DNA of 35,396 nucleotides, from assembly GCA_949298575.1 (NCBI GenBank), contig CASFXH010000029.1, positions 2,617 to 38,012 of the forward strand, given 5' to 3'. Positions 29,491 through 35,396 of this stretch are shown in pieces. Position 1 is the stretch's first letter, and each line of letters starts with the position of its first letter. A model generated the notes under the pieces. The model had not been told where the DNA came from. It did not search any database and was given only the letters and a program-made list of their open reading frames with translations. Made by a program: the position numbers and the translations under genes. Source of the DNA: an uncultured Parabacteroides sp. GTDB taxonomy: Bacteria; Bacteroidota; Bacteroidia; Bacteroidales; Tannerellaceae.

Positions 29491-30610
29491 CTTCCCTAAG
29501 TCATCTTACTATCTTTCTTTTATGTCAATAATTTTCATGTCGATGTTCGTTCTCTACCTGTTAGGGAACCTTTACATCTTCATTCGTGGACGGCAAGCGA
29601 TCCGCAAGCATCCCAAAGGCGTACGGATCTTGGTCGCCACCCTTTTCTTCTTTTTCTCCCTATCCTTCTTTTTCTCGTTCGCCCTCGACCGCTTCGCGTT
29701 GCCTCGCCGGCTGGCTCTTTTCCTGGAAAGCGTCGGGAACAGCTGGTTGCTCTTCACGCTCTATATGGTTTTGGCCTTAGCCGTGATGGACTTGCTCCGA
29801 TTGGTCCGGGTACGGATCCCGTTCGCGTTCTACACGTCCCTAGCCCTGACGCTCGGTATCTTGGGATATGGGCATTACCATTACAACAACCCCAATACTC
29901 AAGAAATTAACATCGTTATCAACAAGTTTTTCAACAAGCCGGATCGCCCCCTGCGGGTAGTGGGGATCAGCGACGTGCATCTGGGCTATGAAACCAACAA
30001 AGAGCGACTGGCCGATTACGTTCGACGAATCAATGCCTTGGAGCCGGATCTTATCTTGATCGCCGGCGACCTGATCGATCATAACCTGACACCCGTGAAA
30101 GCGCAACGGATGCAAGACGAGCTTTCCCAGCTCAAAGCACCCTTAGGCGTCTTCATGGTCCCGGGCAATCATGATTATTTCGCCCACATCGACGAGGTCG
30201 CCGATTTCCTGAAACGAACCCCTGTCACCTTGCTTCGTGACTCAATTGTCACGCTCAGCAACGGACTGCAAATCGTCGGACGAGACGATCGCCGGAATCG
30301 AGACCGAGCCGAGGTAAGCGACTTGGTCCAACAAACCGATTCCTCGAAACCCATTCTTCTACTAGACCATCAACCCTACGACTTGGATAAAGCCGTAGCG
30401 GCAGGTGTCGACCTACAACTCAGCGGCCATACGCACCACGGACAAGTCTGGCCTCTCAACTACTTGACCGACTATCTGTTTGAATTAAGTTATGGTTACG
30501 AGAAACGAGGGGATACGCATTTCTACGTTTCTTCCGGTCTCTCGCTCTGGGGGCCGCCCTACCGGATCGGGACCGATAGCGAAATGGTCCTTTTCTTGAT
30601 TGACTATTAA
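29477..30610 (+). CDS. Membrane-anchored metallophosphoesterase 1 (YkuE/YaeI-like)
   Basis: A 377-aa protein. Four membrane helices (about 14-35, 48-70, 88-108 and 113-133) precede a calcineurin-type phosphoesterase domain. The metal ligands are ISDVHLG (164-170), AGDLIDH (196-202), GNHD (230-233) and GHTHHGQ (317-323). Relatives include YkuE/YaeI-type enzymes acting on lipid-linked or UDP-sugar phosphates; the substrate here is unknown. The active domain follows the last helix and is probably periplasmic or at the membrane face. The start is uncertain: the ATG at 29477 has a strong AGGAGGTG 12 bp upstream but lies inside a hairpin, and an ATG at 29522 would remove 15 residues before the first helix. 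A paralogue follows after 17 bp. Confidence 0.87.
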   Translation: MAHPFFPKSSYYLSFMSIIFMSMFVLYLLGNLYIFIRGRQAIRKHPKGVRILVATLFFFFSLSFFFSFALDRFALPRRLALFLESVGNSWLLFTLYMVLALAVMDLLRLVRVRIPFAFYTSLALTLGILGYGHYHYNNPNTQEINIVINKFFNKPDRPLRVVGISDVHLGYETNKERLADYVRRINALEPDLILIAGDLIDHNLTPVKAQRMQDELSQLKAPLGVFMVPGNHDYFAHIDEVADFLKRTPVTLLRDSIVTLSNGLQIVGRDDRRNRDRAEVSDLVQQTDSSKPILLLDHQPYDLDKAVAAGVDLQLSGHTHHGQVWPLNYLTDYLFELSYGYEKRGDTHFYVSSGLSLWGPPYRIGTDSEMVLFLIDY

Positions 30611-30627
30611 AAAAGAAGGTAAAAGAT

Positions 30628-31764
30628 ATGAGAGTTTTCTTGCAAGCCATCGTCGCGCAGCTGTTATTGAATCCTTACATCTATTGGCGAGGACGACAAG
30701 CGCTTCCCCAAAAGAAAGGAATCCAATGGACTTTCGCGGGTTTATTCCTGCTCGAATGGTTGATCTATTTCACGGGATTCTTTTTCCACAACGAATTGCC
30801 CGACACGATCATGATCCCCATCCTCCATATTTGCGGCGCATGGTATATCGCCTCGATCTATATCACCCTTACCTTGCTCACGCTCGAGGTGATCCGGCTG
30901 ACCGACAAATGGTGGCACTGGTTTCCCCAAGGGGTTTACCTCAATCTTCCCACCATTAAGCGAGTCTTGTTCGTCGTCATCGCGGTGGGCGCGGTCGCGT
31001 TCTTATTCCGAGCCAACTACAAAGTCAACCACCCGATCGTAAAACATGTCTACCTGACCGTTCCCAAAGAGACGCCCGGACGAGACAGTCTCCGCATCGT
31101 GCTGATGAGCGACCTGCACATTGGCGAGATGATCGGCAAGGAACTCGTTCAAAAGTATGTCCGATTAAGCAACGCGCAACATCCCGATATGGTCGTCTTG
31201 GCGGGCGACATCATGGACTACGAGTCTCGTTTCGCCGAAAACGCCCATATCGAGGAAGACTTGCGCCAACTCCAAGCTCCCCTCGGCACATACATCGTCT
31301 ATGGCAATCATGAATATCGGGCCAACCGGATGGCAAAACAAAAGTGGCTAAAAACGACAGGAGGAGTCTTGCTGGTCGATTCGTTGGTACAACCCGACTC
31401 GACATTCTACCTGGTCGGCCGGGATGATTACATCAACAAGCGCAGGAAGCCACTCCACGCGATCGTCGAGGGCATTAACCCCCAGAAGCCTCTGATCGTG
31501 ATCGACCACCAGCCGGTCGCGTTCACGGAAATGACAATGAACGGTGTCGACCTAGGGCTGCATGGCCACACGCACAATGGGCAATATTGGCCCTATTCCT
31601 TGCTGTTAAAATTGGTATTCGAATGTCCTTACGGCTCTTATCAAAAAGGTGGCACACAATTCTACATCTCCTCAGGAATCGGTATCGCGGGGCCGCCCTA
31701 TCGGGTTGGTACCGATTCTGAGATGATCGTCTTGCATATTCAATTCAAAAAGCCGACAAGATAG
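30628..31764 (+). CDS. Membrane-anchored metallophosphoesterase 2 (YkuE/YaeI-like)
   Basis: A 378-aa paralogue of the preceding protein with the same layout: N-terminal membrane helices (about 6-20, 32-53, 60-88 and 112-128), then a calcineurin-type domain. The metal motifs are MSDLHIG (160-166), GDIMD (193-197), GNHE (226-229) and GHTHNGQ. The third motif has Glu where the first copy has Asp, a common variation. The two proteins share the end GPPYR(I/V)GTDSEM and the RGRQA stretch after helix 1, so they arose by tandem duplication and then diverged. AAGAAGG lies upstream of the ATG and the 17-bp gap implies one transcript. A hairpin overlaps the 3' end. Confidence 0.88.
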   Translation: MRVFLQAIVAQLLLNPYIYWRGRQALPQKKGIQWTFAGLFLLEWLIYFTGFFFHNELPDTIMIPILHICGAWYIASIYITLTLLTLEVIRLTDKWWHWFPQGVYLNLPTIKRVLFVVIAVGAVAFLFRANYKVNHPIVKHVYLTVPKETPGRDSLRIVLMSDLHIGEMIGKELVQKYVRLSNAQHPDMVVLAGDIMDYESRFAENAHIEEDLRQLQAPLGTYIVYGNHEYRANRMAKQKWLKTTGGVLLVDSLVQPDSTFYLVGRDDYINKRRKPLHAIVEGINPQKPLIVIDHQPVAFTEMTMNGVDLGLHGHTHNGQYWPYSLLLKLVFECPYGSYQKGGTQFYISSGIGIAGPPYRVGTDSEMIVLHIQFKKPTR

Positions 31765-31812
31765 GAGCTAAACATTCAGCGCTCTTCTCTTGCCGGCTCA
31801 ACAAGTTTTTTA
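31747..31812. terminator. Bidirectional terminator between metallophosphoesterase 2 and mrp
   Basis: AGCCGaCAAG (31751-31760) pairs with CTTGcCGGCT (31789-31798) with one mismatch. On the minus strand TTTTTG follows directly (for mrp). On the plus strand TTTTTT comes ten bases after the stem. It overlaps the last bases of the metallophosphoesterase gene, which ends at 31764. Confidence 0.7.
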
Positions 31813-31817
31813 AGGGA

Positions 31818-32933
31818 TCAATGTCCGCCTTTCGTCACATGCACCCGTTCGGTCGGCGCGAGATGCGCGTTCCGGTAGTCGATCTGTCCGACCAGATTCT
31901 CGGCCAACTCACGGAAAGCGGCGCCCGTCATGGTCTCCGGATTCAAAGCCACCGGTTCTCCTTGGTCGCCTCCCTCACAAATGCTCTGCACAATAGGGAT
32001 TTGCCCCAATAGTGGAATATCCAGTTCCTCGGCCAACCGGCGGCATCCCTCTTTTCCAAATAAGTAATAACGGTTCTCCGGCAATTCAGCGGGCGTGAAC
32101 CACGACATGTTCTCGATCAAGCCTAAGACCGGGACATTGACCTTTTCACCCGTAAACATACTGATTCCTTTACGGGCGTCGGCCAAAGCCACTTCTTGCG
32201 GCGTGCTCACCACGATCGCGCCGGTGATCGCCAGCGTTTGCACCATCGTCAAGTGAATATCACTCGTTCCCGGAGGCAAGTCGATCAGGAAATAATCCAG
32301 CTCACCCCAGTTGGCGTCGCCGATCAATTGCTTCAACGCGTTGCTGGCCATCGCCCCTCGCCAGAGGATCGCGTCTTCCTTGTTCACGAAGAAGCCGATC
32401 GAAAGCATCTTGACGCCGTAGTTCTCGATCGGCTCAATCAACTCGCGCCCATCGACCTCGACCATATAAGGCCGTGCTTCCTCGACATGGAACATCTTGG
32501 GTTGCGAGGGGCCAAAAATATCCGCGTCGAGCAAACCAACCTTATATCCCATGCCCGCCAAAGCGACCGCTAAGTTCGCGGCAACCGTACTCTTGCCCAC
32601 GCCGCCCTTGCCTGATGAGACCGCGATGATGTTTTTCACTTGCGGCAACAACTTATCCGGCTCCGGCCGAGCCAGCTGGCGTGCCTTTACCGTAATGTTG
32701 CCCTTGATATTCACCTCCGGACTGACATAAGTCAAAATAGCCGTCTCGGCCGCCTTCACGACCGAGCGGATAAACGGGTCGTTCGGCTTTTCGAAAAGGA
32801 GCGAGAAGGTCACGTTCATCCCGTCGATACGGATATTGTCCTCCACCATGCCCATCTCGACCAAGTCTTTACCCGTTCCCGGATAACGCACGTTTTTCAA
32901 CGCGTCCAAGATCAATTGTGGATATAATGTCAT
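31818..32933 (-). CDS. mrp: Mrp/ApbC/NBP35-family P-loop ATPase
   Basis: A Fe-S cluster carrier ATPase of the ParA/MinD superfamily, 371 aa and cytoplasmic. A DUF59/MIP18 domain at about 1-85 is fused to the ATPase, which has the deviant Walker A GKGGVGKST (108-116), LLDADIFGPSQPKMF (switch I region) and LIDLPPGTSD (Walker B). In the usual position of the Cys pair that bridges the cluster, the sequence is ENMSWFTPAELPENRYYLFG, with no CxxC. So it may carry clusters differently or have another role. It lies 33 bp downstream of trmB on the same strand, probably in one transcript, and another DUF59 protein is encoded at 27386. Confidence 0.93.
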   Translation of the reverse strand: MTLYPQLILDALKNVRYPGTGKDLVEMGMVEDNIRIDGMNVTFSLLFEKPNDPFIRSVVKAAETAILTYVSPEVNIKGNITVKARQLARPEPDKLLPQVKNIIAVSSGKGGVGKSTVAANLAVALAGMGYKVGLLDADIFGPSQPKMFHVEEARPYMVEVDGRELIEPIENYGVKMLSIGFFVNKEDAILWRGAMASNALKQLIGDANWGELDYFLIDLPPGTSDIHLTMVQTLAITGAIVVSTPQEVALADARKGISMFTGEKVNVPVLGLIENMSWFTPAELPENRYYLFGKEGCRRLAEELDIPLLGQIPIVQSICEGGDQGEPVALNPETMTGAAFRELAENLVGQIDYRNAHLAPTERVHVTKGGH

Positions 32934-32966
32934 GATCGTAATGATTTAGAAAATTTCGTGTCACGC

Positions 32967-33725
32967 TTATTTGCCCGAGGCCAAGGCGCTCCGCTTGCTT
33001 CGGTTAAAACTCCGGTACGTATCGTATTCGATTTCTACGTCCGGCTCAATCCATTCCGCCCGGTCTTCGCAGGCGAAACAGAGGTATTTAATACGAAGCC
33101 CACGACCTAACCATTGTTGCTCGTAGTAGGTTTGAATGGAAAGGATCGGGTCGGCCAATCCGGAATGATAAAGGTCGTCTGTCACGATCCGGACGGGCAA
33201 TCGGTTCGCCTTGATCATTTCCTGGGTATAAGTGAAAAGGAAATCGCTATCCGTCTTCAAATGAATCAAGCCCTCGCCACCCAGGATCTCCCGATAGAGC
33301 CGCATGAAACGGGTAGAGGTCAAACGCTTGTTCACCTTCTTCATCTGCGGGTCCGGGAAAGTGATCCAAATCTCGGAGACCTCGCCCGGCGCGAAGAATT
33401 GGGCGATCAGCTCAATATGGGTCCGCAAGAAGGCCACGTTGCGCATGCCCGCCTCCAACGATTCTTTCGCGCCCGTCCACATTCGAGCTCCCTTGATGTC
33501 CACCCCTATGAAATTCTTCTCCGGGAATAAACGCCCTAAACCAACCGTATACTCCCCTTTTCCACAACCCAGCTCCAAGACGATCGGCCGGTCGTTGTGA
33601 AAGAAATCCTCATGCCAACGTCCCCGCGTCTCGAACCCTTTCTCCTGAAGCACCGAGAAAGGATATTGGAAGACGTGCGGATAGCTCGCCATGTCCTCGA
33701 ACTTCGCTAATTTATTCTTTCCCAT
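32967..33725 (-). CDS. trmB: tRNA (guanine-N7-)-methyltransferase
   Basis: Makes m7G46 in the variable loop of tRNAs using SAM. The protein is 252 aa from [19 protein letters not shown]. The Rossmann fold has motif [16 protein letters not shown] (50-64) and VDIKGARMW (75-83). The TrmB-specific [13 protein letters not shown] (122-134) contains the catalytic Asp, and [10 protein letters not shown] follows further on. The open frame continues 109 codons upstream, but that part is a non-homologous shadow of the neighbouring gene. A TACATTCG -7-like box ends 4 bp before the ATG, so the message may be nearly leaderless. Followed by mrp. Confidence 0.92.
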   Translation of the reverse strand: MGKNKLAKFEDMASYPHVFQYPFSVLQEKGFETRGRWHEDFFHNDRPIVLELGCGKGEYTVGLGRLFPEKNFIGVDIKGARMWTGAKESLEAGMRNVAFLRTHIELIAQFFAPGEVSEIWITFPDPQMKKVNKRLTSTRFMRLYREILGGEGLIHLKTDSDFLFTYTQEMIKANRLPVRIVTDDLYHSGLADPILSIQTYYEQQWLGRGLRIKYLCFACEDRAEWIEPDVEIEYDTYRSFNRSKRSALASGK

Positions 33726-33729
33726 GGCG

Positions 33730-33737
33730 CGAATGTA
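33730..33737 (-). promoter_or_regulatory. Possible -7 box of trmB
   Basis: The minus strand reads TACATTCG just 4 bp before the trmB ATG, preceded by ATTTCG as at the DUF59 promoter. If used, transcription would begin at or near the start codon. Evidence is the motif alone. Confidence 0.3.
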
Positions 33738-33771
33738 CGAAATAACCACCAATAATAGGCTATCCGCCCCC

Positions 33772-34146
33772 TTATCGCGCCTTACGTTCCCAACGGCGAC
33801 CCAATTGATTGAACAGCATAAAGAAAGCGATGGCGTAAACCACTGGTGCCAAAGAGAACAACAACGACAGGATCTGTCGCCAATAGTCCTCCATTCCTCC
33901 TCCCTCGCTCCGATACCAAAAGTAGCCAGCGATAAGGGCCAACGCGTAACCGACAAAACAGACCGACAGCCCCAGGAGCGAAGGGGTCCATCCCCAATCG
34001 CGCTCCACCGGGCGCTCCGCCGTCTCCATCTTCCGGACGCGCTCCATGACAAGGCTGGCGAAGCGCGAGTCCGGTCGCTCGGCCGTATCGCGCAACAAGT
34101 CGCGAGTCAGCTGATCCAAATCCATGTTCTTATAATCTTTCTTCAT
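33772..34146 (-). CDS. Small two-helix membrane protein, candidate anti-sigma factor
   Basis: A 124-aa protein with an acidic/basic cytoplasmic N-terminal half (about 1-50, [30 protein letters not shown]) and two membrane helices (about 55-76 and 92-112). No database family is recognised. Its ATG overlaps the stop of the ECF sigma factor gene by 4 bp (ATGA), implying translational coupling. Position and topology suggest an anti-sigma factor or a membrane partner that holds the sigma factor; the N-terminus lacks the zinc-binding HxxxCxxC of ZAS proteins, so this is inference. Confidence 0.75.
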   Translation of the reverse strand: MKKDYKNMDLDQLTRDLLRDTAERPDSRFASLVMERVRKMETAERPVERDWGWTPSLLGLSVCFVGYALALIAGYFWYRSEGGGMEDYWRQILSLLFSLAPVVYAIAFFMLFNQLGRRWERKAR

Positions 34147-34706
34147 AATAAATTATTTATCTCACTTCCCATTCTTTCTTTCAATAACTCAAAAAGACGT
34201 TTCCGGGCCCGGCACAGGCGGGTCTTGATCGTCGGGAGGCTCAGCGACGTGATTTGCCGAATCTCCTCGATCGAGCACCCCTCGAGGTAGAACAAGGTCA
34301 TCACCAAAGCGTCATTTGGGGAAAGGCGAGCCAAAGCTTCCCGGACAATCGTCTTCCGCTGACGGCTTTGCAAAAGCTCGATGGCCGAGTCACGCTCCTC
34401 GCTCCCGACGTCTTCCACTTCCTCGATCGGCGTTTCCTCGACCGGTAGCCGTCCGCTCGCCACGGTAAGGGAGACCCGATAGACAATGCGATAAAGCCAT
34501 GTCGAGAATTTGCTCTCGAAACGGAATCGCGGCAAGGCCCGATAGGCCCGGACAAAGGCGTCTTGCGCAGCTTCCTCCGCCTCTTCCCGATTGCCAAGAA
34601 TACGAAAAGCGATCGTATAAGCCATCCGCTCATAACGAGACACGAGATAGGCGAACGACTTGCCGTCGCCCGCCTGGACAGCCTCTATCAATCTTCGCTC
34701 ATCCAT
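34143..34706 (-). CDS. ECF-family RNA polymerase sigma factor
   Basis: A 187-aa extracytoplasmic-function sigma factor. Region 2 (about 15-85) contains YLVSRYERMAYTIAFRI, the DAFVRAYRALPRF stretch and STWLYRIVYR. A variable acidic linker spans about 86-115. Region 4 (about 120-180) has LSPNDALVMTLFYLEGCS and the helix-turn-helix IEEIRQITSLSLPTIKTRLCRARKRL. It directs RNA polymerase to envelope or stress promoters. It lies in a three-gene operon: the DUF6249 gene 4 bp upstream and a two-helix membrane protein overlapping downstream. The ECF-type promoter ahead of the operon suggests autoregulation. Confidence 0.93.
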   Translation of the reverse strand: MDERRLIEAVQAGDGKSFAYLVSRYERMAYTIAFRILGNREEAEEAAQDAFVRAYRALPRFRFESKFSTWLYRIVYRVSLTVASGRLPVEETPIEEVEDVGSEERDSAIELLQSRQRKTIVREALARLSPNDALVMTLFYLEGCSIEEIRQITSLSLPTIKTRLCRARKRLFELLKERMGSEINNLL

Positions 34707-34710
34707 CCCT

Positions 34711-35103
34711 TTAACGCTCGGCCAGGCTGGCGTCTTCCGCCTCCTTGTCCATCAATTTCTTGGAAATAAAGAAATAAGACACGAGCGCACCACCTCCGCA
34801 GATCGCGATCAGAGAGACGATCAGGAGAAATTTCTCATAATCCTCCGCCATGAGTCTCGCGAGGAAAATCCCGGCCACCGTTCCGATGGCCAAGCCCGCC
34901 ATCAACAAGCCCGTCCGAAGCGAACCATAACGGCTCGGCCGCTGGTTCGATCCTCCCTCATCTGGCGAAAGCCCCCGCTCGATCATCGCCATCCGCTCCC
35001 TATGCCGGCCGATCACCATCCAATAAACTACCCAAGCGACCGCCGCTATCGGCAAGACGACCGCTCCTAAAATACCCAATACGGGAATCAATACTTCATC
35101 CAT
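34711..35103 (-). CDS. DUF6249-like membrane protein
   Basis: A 130-aa protein with an N-terminal helix (about 5-32) and a C-terminal pair (about 62-83 and 92-113). Between them is the characteristic motif RHRERMAMIERGLSPDEGG, seen in DUF6249-type proteins of Bacteroidota. Its biochemical role is unknown. It is the first gene of the operon with the ECF sigma factor (4-bp gap) and the small two-helix protein, so it may help set sigma activity at the membrane. The ATG at 35103 is the only good start. Confidence 0.82.
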   Translation of the reverse strand: MDEVLIPVLGILGAVVLPIAAVAWVVYWMVIGRHRERMAMIERGLSPDEGGSNQRPSRYGSLRTGLLMAGLAIGTVAGIFLARLMAEDYEKFLLIVSLIAICGGGALVSYFFISKKLMDKEAEDASLAER

Positions 35104-35146
35104 ACGCTTAATCTTTTAAATGAAACATTTATCTTGTCTTTACCCC

Positions 35147-35176
35147 TATGACCCGCCCCCGCGGGAAAAGGTTACA
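35147..35176 (-). promoter_or_regulatory. Candidate ECF-type promoter of the sigma operon
   Basis: On the minus strand TGTAACC (35176-35170), 17 bp, then GTCATA (35152-35147) resembles ECF promoters of Bacteroidota (GTAAC near -35, GTC near -10). It lies about 44 bp upstream of the first ATG and suggests autoregulation by the sigma factor of the operon. Confidence 0.5.
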
Positions 35177-35318
35177 CGGCGGGAACGATTTTTTTAAGCC
35201 CTCCACGTTTCCGCCTCTATCCGGTTGCCGGAAGTGGCTTTTCCGCTCGCGAAAAGTGACATACGTGAGCGTTAAGTATTATCTTCAATAACATTAAGGG
35301 GGCAGTAGAAATTTAGTG

Positions 35319-35396
35319 GGGATAACCATACAGCTTTGCGATTCTGAAGAGAAAGAACTTTTTGTCGGTAACTCCATGCAGATTTGCCCTGAAGAG
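35319..35396. repeat. Two imperfect direct repeats at the window edge
   Basis: GGATAACCATACAGCTTTGC...CTGAAGAG (from about 35319) recurs as GGTAACTCCATGCAGATTTGC...CTGAAGAG (from 35367), spaced about 47 bp. The second copy runs to the window end, so more copies may follow. The rest of 35177-35318 holds nothing I can recognise. Confidence 0.45.

Noticed and set aside
33726-34052. 109-codon N-terminal extension of trmB
   Set aside because: It overlaps the small membrane protein gene on the same strand in another frame, and TrmB homologues begin at MGKNK.

Overview
The window looks like a chromosomal segment of a Bacteroidales bacterium (phylum Bacteroidota), possibly a Tannerellaceae/Porphyromonadaceae-type organism; genus is not claimed. 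The clues are Bacteroidota-type promoters (a TTTG/TTGG box, about 19 bp, then TAnnTTTG), mostly weak Shine-Dalgarno sequences, a class III (Bacillus/Bacteroides-type) fructose-1,6-bisphosphatase, an RluB-type pseudouridine synthase with a long Gly/Arg/Asn/Tyr-rich extension, TonB-receptor-like barrels without plug, a Porin_O_P-type porin and a DUF6249/ECF sigma operon. By eye the DNA is GC-rich, most strongly so between about 9.9 and 24.3 kb.

Layout. 1-262: window edge with a TGCT microsatellite and the asnS terminator. 263-4630: housekeeping genes on the minus strand (asnS, rluB-like, purB). 4863-5138: three near-identical tRNA-Val(TAC) genes behind one promoter. 5312-7309: fbp, convergent with topA (7406-9763) across a 20-bp perfect stem. 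9925-10188: a small TPR protein.

10222-24287 is the most unusual part. Two orphan FtsX/MacB-type ABC permease genes (10222-12570 minus; 21942-24287 plus) flank a five-gene minus-strand operon: a giant TPR protein, an outer-membrane barrel, a membrane histidine-kinase-like protein lacking the phospho-acceptor His, a soluble histidine kinase, and a response regulator with a SpoIIE-type PP2C phosphatase output. Each permease gene has a textbook sigma-54 promoter (GG-N10-GC). Each promoter is preceded, at exactly the same 55-bp spacing, by a 40-bp enhancer made of two GTGTC-N9-GACAC-type palindromes. Beyond each enhancer lies a tandem array of hairpin-bearing repeats with a 41-43-bp period (about four helical turns). 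This suggests a sigma-54/NtrC-family regulon controlling envelope permeases, wrapped around an undescribed envelope-signalling operon. The activator is not in the window.

24303-28470: a porin and pstS diverge from an intergenic region holding a Pho-box-like direct repeat, followed by a minus-strand group radC - DUF59 - lpxH whose last gene overlaps pstS tail to tail by 46 bp. 28815-31764: an exported nitroreductase and two tandem membrane-anchored metallophosphoesterases. 31818-35103, minus strand: DUF6249 protein, ECF sigma factor, small membrane protein, trmB and mrp. The last 300 bp hold a probable ECF promoter and the start of a possible direct-repeat array running off the window.

All calls come from reading the sequence and proteins; no database search was run.
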